Made by a program: the position numbers and the translations under genes. Under the pieces are notes generated by a model, which saw nothing but the letters and a program-made list of their open reading frames with translations, did no database searches and was not told the origin of the DNA. Positions 40,783 through 47,129 of a stretch of DNA of 47,129 nt are shown here, piece after piece. The stretch is from Agrococcus sp. Lineage in GTDB: Bacteria > Actinomycetota > Actinomycetes > Actinomycetales > Microbacteriaceae. Location of the stretch: contig JAPSIA010000007.1 of NCBI GenBank assembly GCA_031179215.1, forward strand, positions 1 to 47,129, read 5' to 3'. Each line of letters begins with the position of its first letter. Within the stretch, counting starts at the first letter, position 1.

Positions 40783-41501
40783 CGCTGATCCGGCACGAGT
40801 CGCTCCGCGAGATCGTCGCCGAGCGGCTTCGCGCCGACATCATCGCCGGCAACCTGCCGTCAGGCTCACCGCTCGGGCTCGACGCGCTCGCGGAGCGCTA
40901 CGGCGTGTCGTTCACCCCCGTCCGCGAGGCGCTCTCGAGCCTCGAGCCGACCGGTTTCGTCGTGCGAGAGCCGCGCAAGGGCTATCGAGTAGCGCCTGCC
41001 CTCACGGCGCGTCAGCTGCTCGACGTGCTCGACGCGCGGCAGGCGATCGAGTCGCGCGCGGCGCTGCGGGCGGCGGCGCGCGTCACCGCCAAGCGGCTCG
41101 CCGAGCTGCGAGCGAACGTCCTCGAGCAGGAGGCGCGCCTCGCCGAGCACCGGGCCGCGTCGACCGAGGCTGAGCGCACCGCGGCGCTGCGCGGCTACTT
41201 CGTCGCCGACGCCGCGTTCCACGACCTCGTGATCGACAGCTCGCAGAACCCCGAGCTCGTGCGGCTCGCCGCGACGCTCTCGGGCCACTGGCACCGCGCC
41301 CGCGACACGCAGGAGCACGGCCTCATCGACGGCGAGGACGCGATGCGGGAGCACCGCGAGATCGTCGCCGCACTCTCGGCGCATGATCCGGCTGCTGCCG
41401 AGCACGCCATGTCGCAGCACATCGAGCGCGTCGTCGAGCTCGTGCGGCGGCGCGACGAGGCCACAGGAACGATTCCCCCTTCCAAGAGGAGCAGCTCATG
41501 A
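40779..41501 (+). CDS. GntR-family regulator, FadR/FCD subfamily
   Basis: A 240-residue regulator with an N-terminal winged helix (LDALAERYGVSFTPVREALSSLE) and an FCD domain (FVADAAFHDLVIDSSQNPEL, HWHRARD, MREHREIVAAL), whose Asp/His pattern suggests a metal-assisted carboxylate pocket. It is the third gene of the rightward operon and overlaps both neighbours by four bases. It is the most likely protein to bind the 14-bp palindrome in the divergent promoter region and to control both sugar-acid operons. Confidence 0.87.
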   Translation: MTLIRHESLREIVAERLRADIIAGNLPSGSPLGLDALAERYGVSFTPVREALSSLEPTGFVVREPRKGYRVAPALTARQLLDVLDARQAIESRAALRAAARVTAKRLAELRANVLEQEARLAEHRAASTEAERTAALRGYFVADAAFHDLVIDSSQNPELVRLAATLSGHWHRARDTQEHGLIDGEDAMREHREIVAALSAHDPAAAEHAMSQHIERVVELVRRRDEATGTIPPSKRSSS

Positions 41502-41815
41502 CCCAGCCCGTCGTCGTCACGGCGATCTTCTACCCCGCCGAGGGCGCGCGCGAGCGCGTGCTCGAGGCGCTCGCGCGCGCGATCCCGCGCGTGCACGAGG
41601 AGGCGGGTTGCGAGCTGTACTCGATCCAGGAGGCCGGCGACGGCCGCATCGTCATGATCGAGAAGTGGACGACTGCCGCCCTCCTGGACTCCCACGGCGC
41701 GGGCGAGCCGGTGCGCGACCTGAACGCTTCCCTCGAGGGCTTGCTCACGCGTCCGGTCGACGTCGAGCGCCTCGAGCCGATCCCGATGGGCGATCCCGCG
41801 AAGGGCGCGCTGTAG
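41498..41815 (+). CDS. Small ABM-domain protein (putative quinol monooxygenase family)
   Basis: A 105-residue ferredoxin-like-fold protein of the antibiotic biosynthesis monooxygenase superfamily: VTAIFYPAEGARERVLEALARAI, EEAGCELYSIQEAG and IVMIEKWTTAALLDSHGAGEPV. Members act as small cofactor-free monooxygenases, isomerases or accessory enzymes in sugar or aromatic catabolism (LsrG, YgiN types). It is the last gene of the rightward operon and overlaps the GntR stop (ATGA). Its function in the pathway is unknown. Confidence 0.82.
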   Translation: MTQPVVVTAIFYPAEGARERVLEALARAIPRVHEEAGCELYSIQEAGDGRIVMIEKWTTAALLDSHGAGEPVRDLNASLEGLLTRPVDVERLEPIPMGDPAKGAL

Positions 41816-41818
41816 CCG

Positions 41819-43003
41819 TCAGGCCCCGGGGTCTTGGCTCGCCGCCCAGTCGATGCGCTCGCGGATCGCGCGCAGCGCGAAGACGACGGACGCGAGCCCC
41901 GACTGCGGCTCCGGCACGTCGACCACGCGGTGGTACAGGTCATCGATCGCGACTTGCGACACCTGCGAGGCCGCCGGCACGCCGACGCGGTCGTGCCACG
42001 CGTGCAGGTGCGCCGCGAGCGCCGCGACGGCTTGCGCCGCCAGCTGCCGCTCGTCGCGCTCGATGCGGATGCCGACAGGCCGCTCCCACGCGGTGCTCGC
42101 GATCGCGTCGAGCACGTCCTCCATGCGATGCACGACCGATCGCAGCGCCGCGAGCGCCCGCTCGTCGGCGTCGAGGTCGTGCTTGTGCCACAGCATCCGC
42201 ACGTTGAAGCGGCGCGCCTCGCGCGCGGCCGTCACCTGCTCGTCGAGCTCCGCGACCTGGCGGCGCAGCTCGGGCCCCCAGCTGGCCCAGTCCTCGCGCT
42301 CCGGAGGCCAGTCGCCGCGCATGGTCTCCGCGAGCACGTCGACCCGCTCGGCGAGGTCGTCGACGGCATCGCGGATGCGCTGCCGCGTCTGGCGGTCGTA
42401 GAGCGCGGGCAGCACGAGCGCGTTGACGAGCACGCCGACGCCCATGCCGAGCGTGAACTGGCCGACGTAGCCCACCGCATACTCCTCGGCATGCGTGCCC
42501 CCGAAGAGGATCACGAGCACCGCGACCACGGGCACCATCGCGGCGCCCTGGCTGAAGCGCGGAATGCCCTGCAGCAGCACGGCGACGCCCCCGATCAAGC
42601 CGATCTCGGCCACGCCGTTCCACTCGATGGCGAGCATGAGCATCCCGAGCGCGGCGCCGGCCGCCATGCCGATCGCCTGCTGCAGCGCGGCGCGCGCGAC
42701 GGTGAAGAGCGTCGTACCGATCGCCACGAAGGCGCCGAGGGGTGCCGCGTACGCGTAGTCGACGAGCTCCGGCCCGAGCTGGTTGCCGAGCAGCCACGCG
42801 AGCATCGCGGCGAGCGCCGTGCGCACCGCGATCGCGACGCGGTAGAGCGGCAGCGCCTGCCTGATGCCGCGCTGTGCCGCCCGGGCTCCGCGGGATGCCC
42901 GAGGCTGCAGCGAACGGCGGGCGGCACCGAAGTCGGTGAACGAGCGCGAGTGCTCGGCACCGTCCGGTGCCGACTCCTCGCGTGGTTCCTCGGGTCGAGC
43001 CAC
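41819..43003 (-). CDS. FUSC-family membrane protein (aromatic acid exporter-like)
   Basis: A 394-residue protein: a ~40-residue cytosolic N-terminus, then six hydrophobic spans (VAIAVRTALAAMLAWLLG, LGAFVAIGTTLFTVA, AGAALGMLMLAI and others), then a long helical cytosolic domain to the C-terminus. This matches the FUSC/aromatic acid exporter family. It begins with a GTG six bases after a TAGGTT -10 element, a leaderless start; a GGAG word overlaps the same space. It is convergent with the ABM gene, three bases apart, and independent of the catabolic operons. Confidence 0.83.
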   Translation of the reverse strand: MARPEEPREESAPDGAEHSRSFTDFGAARRSLQPRASRGARAAQRGIRQALPLYRVAIAVRTALAAMLAWLLGNQLGPELVDYAYAAPLGAFVAIGTTLFTVARAALQQAIGMAAGAALGMLMLAIEWNGVAEIGLIGGVAVLLQGIPRFSQGAAMVPVVAVLVILFGGTHAEEYAVGYVGQFTLGMGVGVLVNALVLPALYDRQTRQRIRDAVDDLAERVDVLAETMRGDWPPEREDWASWGPELRRQVAELDEQVTAAREARRFNVRMLWHKHDLDADERALAALRSVVHRMEDVLDAIASTAWERPVGIRIERDERQLAAQAVAALAAHLHAWHDRVGVPAASQVSQVAIDDLYHRVVDVPEPQSGLASVVFALRAIRERIDWAASQDPGA

Positions 43004-43009
43004 GGCTCC

Positions 43010-43015
43010 AACCTA
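43010..43015 (-). promoter_or_regulatory. -10 element of the leaderless FUSC promoter
   Basis: TAGGTT on the minus strand, six bases before the GTG at 43003. Confidence 0.45.
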
Positions 43016-43057
43016 ACCGGGCTGCCGCCGAAGCGCGCAGCGCTCCGCGCAACGAGA

Positions 43058-43089
43058 AGCGGGGCCGCCCCTGCTGGGACGGCCCCGCT
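43058..43089 (-). terminator. Terminator of the 63-residue protein gene
   Basis: AGCGGGGCCG and CGGCCCCGCT form a perfect 10-bp stem around a 12-base loop, 12 bases after the stop of the minus-strand gene at 43102. TTCTCGTT follows, a weak T-rich tract. Confidence 0.7.
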
Positions 43090-43101
43090 CGTGCTGCACG
43101 A

Positions 43102-43293
43102 TCACGGCAGCAGCTGTCGGGCGACTGCATCGAGATTGCGCTGCTCGCGGGCCTCGACGGCCTGCTCGTAGGCGTGCGCCTCACGGCGCTCCTGCTCGGT
43201 GGCGTAGGGCTGCACGGCCCAGCGCTCGAGCATGCGCGATGCACTCAGTGCGAGCCGGCGCGGAGCCGGCAGCGCGAGCGTCATGTTCGACAT
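43102..43293 (-). CDS. Small hypothetical protein, 63 residues
   Basis: MSNMTLALPAPRRLALSASR opens a small soluble protein, not recognised. The N-terminal half is Ala/Leu/Arg-rich and the C-terminal half is strongly charged and helical (YATEQERREAHAYEQAVEAREQRNLDAVARQLLP). The ATG at 43293 is preferred over the longer ORF-track start. A strong terminator follows, and a perfect palindrome (43313-43324) lies just upstream of the start, which supports a real, regulated gene. Confidence 0.6.
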   Translation of the reverse strand: MSNMTLALPAPRRLALSASRMLERWAVQPYATEQERREAHAYEQAVEAREQRNLDAVARQLLP

Positions 43294-43312
43294 GGTTTCT
43301 GCTTTCTGGCAT

Positions 43313-43324
43313 GGCGATATCGCC
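43313..43324. promoter_or_regulatory. Perfect palindrome upstream of the 63-residue protein gene
   Basis: GGCGATATCGCC is a perfect 12-bp palindrome 20 bases before the start codon; a second GATATCGC word occurs at 43341-43348. Possible operator. Confidence 0.4.
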
Positions 43325-43570
43325 CCCGGAATGGGCGCGGGATATCGCACGAGGGATTGCGATGGAATGGCGCGCGGAATTGCACCGTGCGATGGTGCGA
43401 TGCGCGAATTGCGAAGCGCTCGTCGGTCGCAACCTAAGGTCAGGCTGCGGGCGACGCGGTTCGCGGCTCAGCGAGTGGTGTTGGGAAGACGCTGGCGGAG
43501 CAGGCCTGCTGTGGCCTGGCAGTGCCGGTGCTCATGCAGCACGGGCGACGTTCAGCCGCTGCGTCTGCCG

Positions 43571-43627
43571 CTAGGAGACCCCGCCCGGAAGAAGGGCTCC
43601 AGCGGTCTTGATGATCGTGTCAAACAT
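43571..43627 (-). CDS. 18-residue micropeptide with strong ribosome-binding site
   Basis: ATG at 43627 opens an 18-codon frame, MFDTIIKTAGALLPGGVS, ending in TAG. AAAGGAGGAGC lies upstream with an 8-base spacer, the best ribosome site in the window, and a sigma-70-like promoter (43672-43699) is placed to transcribe it. Hydrophobic residues 2, 5, 6, 9, 12 and 13 fall on one face of a helix and Asp3, Thr4, Lys7 and Thr8 on the other, so residues 1-13 can form an amphipathic helix. It might be a secreted PSM-like peptide, a membrane micropeptide or a leader peptide. This is the main content of the 519-base gap 43294-43812. Confidence 0.5.
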   Translation of the reverse strand: MFDTIIKTAGALLPGGVS

Positions 43628-43671
43628 CGCGAGCTCCTCCTTTCTCGTGGCGTGGAAGTTCGCGTCATGAA

Positions 43672-43699
43672 GATATAACGGGCGAGTGCGAGAATGCAA
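43672..43699 (-). promoter_or_regulatory. Promoter of the micropeptide gene
   Basis: On the minus strand TTGCAT (43694-43699), a 16-base spacer and TATATC (43672-43677). Transcription would start about 38 bases before the ATG. Confidence 0.5.
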
Positions 43700-43800
43700 G
43701 CGCATTGACGAGATTTCTCGCGGAACTTCTCCGAATGGCGCATTTGTACCCCGGTGGGCTGTGCTGTGGACAGCTCTGGAGCGGCGGGCGCTCGCTCGCG

Positions 43801-43806
43801 TACCCT
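43801..43806 (+). promoter_or_regulatory. -10 element of a leaderless promoter (lipoprotein gene)
   Basis: TACCCT, six bases, then ATG at 43813. No ribosome-binding site is present. Confidence 0.5.
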
Positions 43807-43812
43807 GCCCGC

Positions 43813-44370
43813 ATGATCGGCAGGATCGCGTCTGGCATCGCGCTCGCATCGATGGCGGGGCTGATGCTCGCAGGGTGCGGACAGCCAGTGGAGCCGGTGG
43901 AGTCGACGCCGGCGACAGACCCGTCGCCCGAAGCATCGAGCACCCGGGCCACCGAAGCGCGAGCCGCGTGGGACGCATACCAGACGCGTCTCAGCGAGCT
44001 CGGTCGCGAGCCGTCGGGTGCCGCGCTAGATCCGCTGCTCGAAGTGGCCACTGCTGAGCACGCGCGCTTCCTACTCGAGAATTTTGAGGCGGCTGCTGAC
44101 CGTCGGATACACACCGAGGGACGGCGCCGCACCATCTCGTTCGAGGTGGACGAAGCGAGAAGCGACTCAGAACGCCTGCGCGTGATGGTGTGTGAGGACT
44201 TGTCCGAAGAACGCTTGATGGGCGACGAAGGGCAGGACCTCACGCCCGCTGACCAGGCCGATCCAAGGAGCCGAGCCGTCGAACTCGTGGAGGCGGAGGA
44301 GCGTGGCGGCTATGTCGTCGCGACGGTCACTGCGTACGACGGTCCTTCGGAGTCAGATCCATGCCCCTAA
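43813..44370 (+). CDS. Putative lipoprotein of unknown function
   Basis: A 185-residue secreted lipoprotein. The signal peptide IASGIALASMAGLMLAGC has the lipobox LAGC, followed by a Pro/Ser/Thr/Glu-rich linker (~30 residues) and a charged soluble domain with two late cysteines (VMVCEDL, DPCP). Not recognised as a named family. The next gene overlaps its end by ten bases, so the two are probably made together. Its codon use looks slightly less GC-biased than that of the catabolic genes. Confidence 0.7.
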   Translation: MIGRIASGIALASMAGLMLAGCGQPVEPVESTPATDPSPEASSTRATEARAAWDAYQTRLSELGREPSGAALDPLLEVATAEHARFLLENFEAAADRRIHTEGRRRTISFEVDEARSDSERLRVMVCEDLSEERLMGDEGQDLTPADQADPRSRAVELVEAEERGGYVVATVTAYDGPSESDPCP

Positions 44371-45170
44371 GAGAAGCTGTAAGCCTGGCCTTGCTGTTGA
44401 TGACTGGGACCGCGGCACTCAGCCAGGAGGGCGCACCCCCGGAGCCCGATCCAATCGGCCAGTTCGAAGGCGGGCACCTTGAGGTGGGCGAGGACCGACT
44501 TACAGCAGGAGAACCTGCGCGGTCTCAGGGCGCAAGCGCCGACTGGGACGCCCTGTGGCAGGCGTACGTCGACGGGATAGTCGAGGAGTGCCGCAGCAGC
44601 GCCAGCGGCCAGCTCGATGGCGCGCGCTGCGACGACATGGTGATCGTGCGGGGCCCGGCGGCTGAGCCCGAGTCGGCGGAGGGCATGCCGGCGATCACCA
44701 TCTCCGACCTCGAGCGCTTCGCGCCCGTCGCGGGCGAGCTGGTCGTCGAGCCTGACGGCTGGGGCGTCGTGGGCACGCCGACGAACTTCTACGCGACGGC
44801 CGAGGCTCACACGATGCAGGGCGAGCTGTTCGAGACCCCGATCGAGGTGCGGTGGACCCCCACGTCCTACGTCTTCAACTACGGGGACGGGACGGTGCAG
44901 GAGAGCGAAGCGTCGGGCACGGCTTGGCGCGGCACCGAGGAGTCGTGGACGGAGACGGCCACGAGCCATACCTACGCGACCACCGACGACGTGACGGCAT
45001 CCCTCACCGTGGTCTTCACGGCAGAGGTCGACGCGGGATCGGGATGGTTCTCGGTGCCCGGCACGCTCGCCGTCGATGCACCCGCCGTCGACGTCAAGGT
45101 GTTCGAGGTCGACACCGTGCTCACCAACGGGGACTGCACGGCGAATCCCGCCGCGCAGGGGTGCGGCTAG
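44361..45170 (+). CDS. Secreted protein with PKD-like region, unknown function
   Basis: A 269-residue protein with an N-terminal signal peptide (EAVSLALLLMTGTAALS) and an acidic mature part. The segment TPTSYVFNYGDGTVQ followed by HTYATTDDVTASLTVVFTAEV is the PKD-type beta-sandwich motif (FxFGDG...HxY). Two cysteine pairs occur (EECRSS/GARCDD and GDCTANPAAQGCG). It starts inside the last codons of the lipoprotein gene (ten-base overlap). The product is probably exported or attached to the envelope together with that lipoprotein. Confidence 0.7.
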   Translation: MPLREAVSLALLLMTGTAALSQEGAPPEPDPIGQFEGGHLEVGEDRLTAGEPARSQGASADWDALWQAYVDGIVEECRSSASGQLDGARCDDMVIVRGPAAEPESAEGMPAITISDLERFAPVAGELVVEPDGWGVVGTPTNFYATAEAHTMQGELFETPIEVRWTPTSYVFNYGDGTVQESEASGTAWRGTEESWTETATSHTYATTDDVTASLTVVFTAEVDAGSGWFSVPGTLAVDAPAVDVKVFEVDTVLTNGDCTANPAAQGCG

Positions 45171-45194
45171 ACCGCTCACCCTGGCGCGTTGCCG

Positions 45195-45413
45195 CTACTC
45201 CCCCTGCGATGGCTGGGCGGATTCGCCCTTGTCACGGCGCCCGCCGCCCTGCTTGCCGTCGCTGAGCGCGAGGCCGAAGGCGAAGCCCAGGCAGATGCCG
45301 ATGCCGATCCACACCACCAGGCTCTCGGTCGCGAGGCCGACCGAGATGCCGATCGCCAGGCCCAGCCCGATGCCGACGACCATCATCGAGGAGACCCCGC
45401 TCTTCTTCGCCAT
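45195..45413 (-). CDS. Small glycine-rich membrane protein
   Basis: A 72-residue protein with two glycine-zipper-type membrane helices (MMVVGIGLGLAIGISVGLA and VVWIGIGICLGFAFGLAL) and a charged, Gln/Gly-rich C-terminal tail. Function unknown. The ATG at 45413 is preferred: it lies six bases after a TACGTT -10 element, with GGAGG in between, so it may be leaderless or have a minimal leader. It is divergent from the Gfo/Idh/MocA gene 70 bases away. Confidence 0.65.
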   Translation of the reverse strand: MAKKSGVSSMMVVGIGLGLAIGISVGLATESLVVWIGIGICLGFAFGLALSDGKQGGGRRDKGESAQPSQGE

Positions 45414-45419
45414 GCCTCC

Positions 45420-45425
45420 AACGTA
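45420..45425 (-). promoter_or_regulatory. -10 element of the small membrane protein gene
   Basis: TACGTT on the minus strand, six bases before the ATG at 45413. Confidence 0.45.
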
Positions 45426-45471
45426 GGTCGGCGATCCGCGGCGCACCTCCACCGCGCGTCGGAGATCGCCG

Positions 45472-45477
45472 TAGAGT
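45472..45477 (+). promoter_or_regulatory. -10 element of the leaderless Gfo/Idh/MocA promoter
   Basis: TAGAGT, six bases, then ATG at 45484, with no ribosome-binding site. Together with the element at 45420-45425 it forms a compact divergent promoter pair. Confidence 0.55.
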
Positions 45478-45483
45478 CACCGC

Positions 45484-46458
45484 ATGACGACCACCGCGCC
45501 CGGCTGGGGCATCCTCGGTGCCGGAGGCATCGCCGGCAGCTTCGCACGCGACCTCGCCACCGGCGGACACCGCATCGCCGCGGTCGGCAGCCGCGATGCC
45601 GAGCGAGCGCGGAGCTTCGCCGAGCGCCACAGCATCCCGGCCGCGCACGCCGGCTACCGGGCCCTCGTCGACGACCCCGAGGTCGACATCGTCTACGTCG
45701 CGACTCCCCACTCGCACCACCTGGAGCACGCGCTGCTCGCGATCGACGCCGGCAAGCACGTGCTCGTCGAGAAGGCCTTCACGACCACGGGCGACGACGC
45801 GCAGCGGCTCGTCGACGCCGCGCGCACCAAGGGCGTCTTCGCGATGGAGGCGATGTGGACGCGCTTCCTGCCGACCATGGTCGCCGCTCGCGAGCGCGTC
45901 GCGGCGGGCGACCTCGGCGAGGTCGTCAGCGTCGTCGCCGACCACTCGCAGATGCTCGACCTCTCCCCCGGCAGCCGGCTCATCGAAGCCGCGCTCGGCG
46001 GCGGCGCCCTGCTCGACCTCGGCGTCTACTGCGTCTCGCTCGCGCACGCGTTCCTCGGTCCCATCGAGCGCATCCAGGCCGCGGGCGTCGTCGACGCCGC
46101 CGGCGTCGACCACCGGGGCGCCGCGATCCTCGAGCACGCGAGCGGCGGGATCTCGTCGGTCACCTTCTCGATGGAGACGCTCGGCTCGAACCGGGCCGTC
46201 ATCGCCGGCACCGAGGGTGTCATCGAGCTCGAGCCGGCGTTCTACGCGTGGACCGGGTTCCGCCGGCGCCACGCGTCCGCGCACGGCACCGCGGCGGAGA
46301 CCTTCGCGGCGGAGCTCGTCGGCCGCGGCATGCAGTTCCAGGCCGCCGAGGTCGAGCGCTGCATCGCCGAGGGACGGCTGGAGAGCGAGCTGATGCCGCT
46401 CGACGAGTCCGTCGCCATCATGCGCGCCATGGACGAGATCGCGGCGCGAATGCGCTGA
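45484..46458 (+). CDS. Gfo/Idh/MocA-family NAD(P)-dependent oxidoreductase
   Basis: A 324-residue Rossmann oxidoreductase: GILGAGGIAGSFARDLATGGHRIAAVGSRD is the cofactor motif, VATPHSHHLEHALLAIDAGKHVLVEKAF carries the conserved EK(P/A) lysine, and FAMEAMWTRFLP is typical of the dihydrodiol dehydrogenase/glucose-fructose oxidoreductase subgroup. It likely oxidises or reduces a sugar or cyclic diol. The start ATG is leaderless, six bases after TAGAGT. It is a single-gene unit divergent from the small membrane protein gene. Confidence 0.86.
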   Translation: MTTTAPGWGILGAGGIAGSFARDLATGGHRIAAVGSRDAERARSFAERHSIPAAHAGYRALVDDPEVDIVYVATPHSHHLEHALLAIDAGKHVLVEKAFTTTGDDAQRLVDAARTKGVFAMEAMWTRFLPTMVAARERVAAGDLGEVVSVVADHSQMLDLSPGSRLIEAALGGGALLDLGVYCVSLAHAFLGPIERIQAAGVVDAAGVDHRGAAILEHASGGISSVTFSMETLGSNRAVIAGTEGVIELEPAFYAWTGFRRRHASAHGTAAETFAAELVGRGMQFQAAEVERCIAEGRLESELMPLDESVAIMRAMDEIAARMR

Positions 46459-46562
46459 GCGCTGCGACGGCGTCCTGCCGCCGCTGCAGCAGCTCGCTCA
46501 CGGGCCTTCCGGCCTCCGGCGGCCACGCCGTCCGAGACCGATACCGGATCGTGACATGGCGA

Positions 46563-46583
46563 CCCTCAACGACTAGTTGAGGG
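46563..46583. terminator. Hairpin downstream of the Gfo/Idh/MocA gene
   Basis: CCCTCAAC and GTTGAGGG form a perfect 8-bp stem around a 5-base loop, followed by TTTGTTA. It looks like a terminator for the upstream gene. A TACGAT word just after it might also be a -10 element, in which case the palindrome would be an operator for the next gene. Confidence 0.5.
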
Positions 46584-46669
46584 TTTGTTACGATCGGCGC
46601 GACGACGAGCATCGACGGATCCGGCCGACGGTCGTCCCCAGCGCCCCCGGATCTGCTGAGGTGTCGAAG

Positions 46670-47129
46670 ATGACCGTCGTTGCCCCTTCCCCCCGTGCCC
46701 GCGCTCGGCGCAGCCTGCGAGCGCTGCTCGCCGGCGCCGCCGCCCTTGCGACCGCCCTGGGCGGCGTCGTGCTCTCGCCGGCAGAGCCCGCGGAGGCCGC
46801 GGTGACCGCCGCCCCGTCGTGGATCGGCGGCAAGGACCTCTACGCAACGAGCGCCCTCATGTCGCGCCAGCTGCCCGGCAGCTCCACGGTCTACCTGACC
46901 TCGGGCGAGTCGGGCGGCGACGCGCTCGCCGTACCGCCCGCCGCCGCGGCCGCGGGCGCCCACGTGCTCATGGTGCGCCGCGACTCGGTGCCCGCGAGCG
47001 TCGAGGCGCGGCTGCGAGAGCTCAACCCGCGCTTCGTCAACGTCGTCGGCGCGCGCAGCGTGCTGAGCGACGCGCTGTGGCGCGACGTCCGCTCGATCCT
47101 GCCTCGCGCATCCATCTACCGCGTCGGCC
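46670..47129 (+). CDS. Cell-wall-binding repeat (CWB2) protein, N-terminal part
   Basis: The frame starts at ATG 46670 and runs off the right edge (153 codons seen). It begins with an Arg-rich n-region, a hydrophobic core (LLAGAAALATALGGVVL) and an AEA-AV cleavage site. Then comes the first cell-wall-binding repeat: GGKDLYATSALMSRQLPGSS (pattern GGxDRYATS), VYLTSGESGGDALAVPPAAAAAGAHVLMV. Such repeats anchor secreted proteins to the Gram-positive cell wall. A GAGGTG site lies nine bases upstream; a GTG at 46661 is the alternative start. The function beyond wall binding lies outside the window. Confidence 0.8.
   Translation, partial: MTVVAPSPRARARRSLRALLAGAAALATALGGVVLSPAEPAEAAVTAAPSWIGGKDLYATSALMSRQLPGSSTVYLTSGESGGDALAVPPAAAAAGAHVLMVRRDSVPASVEARLRELNPRFVNVVGARSVLSDALWRDVRSILPRASIYRVG

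Overview
The window is high-GC DNA with dense, often overlapping genes (ATGA, GTGA and TGATG junctions) and several leaderless promoters of the form TAnnnT-N6/7-start. It carries actinobacterial families such as a cell-wall-binding-repeat protein, a FUSC protein, a lipase maturation factor and FCD-type GntR regulators. It is most likely an actinomycete, probably Microbacteriaceae (inference from composition and gene style). No tRNA, rRNA, CRISPR array, insertion sequence or phage gene was recognised.

From about 1 to 42 kb the window is a chain of catabolic modules for small organic acids, sugar acids and nitrogen compounds, each mostly with its own transporter and regulator. (1) 1-1.7 kb: end of a TRAP solute-binding protein and a class III CoA-transferase. 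(2) 1.8-6.2 kb: a nitrilase-family hydrolase divergent from a small membrane protein, an NCS1 permease, a zinc alcohol dehydrogenase and a TetR regulator, with a near-perfect 33-bp operator on the promoter. (3) 6.2-10.7 kb: FAH-family hydrolase, GntR regulator and Ldh-type dehydrogenase, divergent from a second GntR regulator and a gamma carbonic anhydrase. (4) 10.7-17.3 kb: one operon, iron alcohol dehydrogenase, CoA-transferase, crotonase, TctC, TctB, TctA, with a strong promoter and an operator resembling that of module 2. (5) 22.5-33.9 kb: an eight-gene operon (DUF1537 kinase, isochorismatase-like protein, FMN oxidase homologue, peptide-type ABC transporter, FAD amine/amino-acid oxidase) divergent from a PucR regulator. 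(6) 34.2-41.8 kb: two divergent four-gene operons. One encodes an SDR, an Nramp-like permease, an SDR and an idonate-dehydrogenase-like MDR; the other an FMN hydroxy-acid oxidase, a D-2-hydroxyacid dehydrogenase, a GntR regulator and an ABM-domain protein. They share a promoter region with a perfect 14-bp palindrome.

Module 5 is the best candidate for undescribed chemistry. The FMN oxidase homologue has Tyr where the catalytic His should be, the isochorismatase-like protein has Gly at the nucleophile position, and the kinase has an altered N-terminal acidic motif without the usual partner genes. In module 6 the Nramp-like permease lacks the metal-binding DPGN and MPH motifs and is the only transporter, so it may carry the organic substrate. 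In module 4 the crotonase lacks both catalytic glutamates.

Between and after these modules lie ordinary genes: a helical hypothetical protein, a tandem pair of duplicated membrane genes whose upstream copy is frameshifted (the ORF track fuses them), an FAD oxidoreductase, a lipase maturation factor, a FUSC protein, a lipoprotein and secreted-protein pair, a Gfo/Idh/MocA oxidoreductase and the start of a cell-wall-binding-repeat protein. An 18-codon reading frame with a very strong ribosome-binding site and a good promoter (43571-43627, minus strand) is a probable amphipathic micropeptide.
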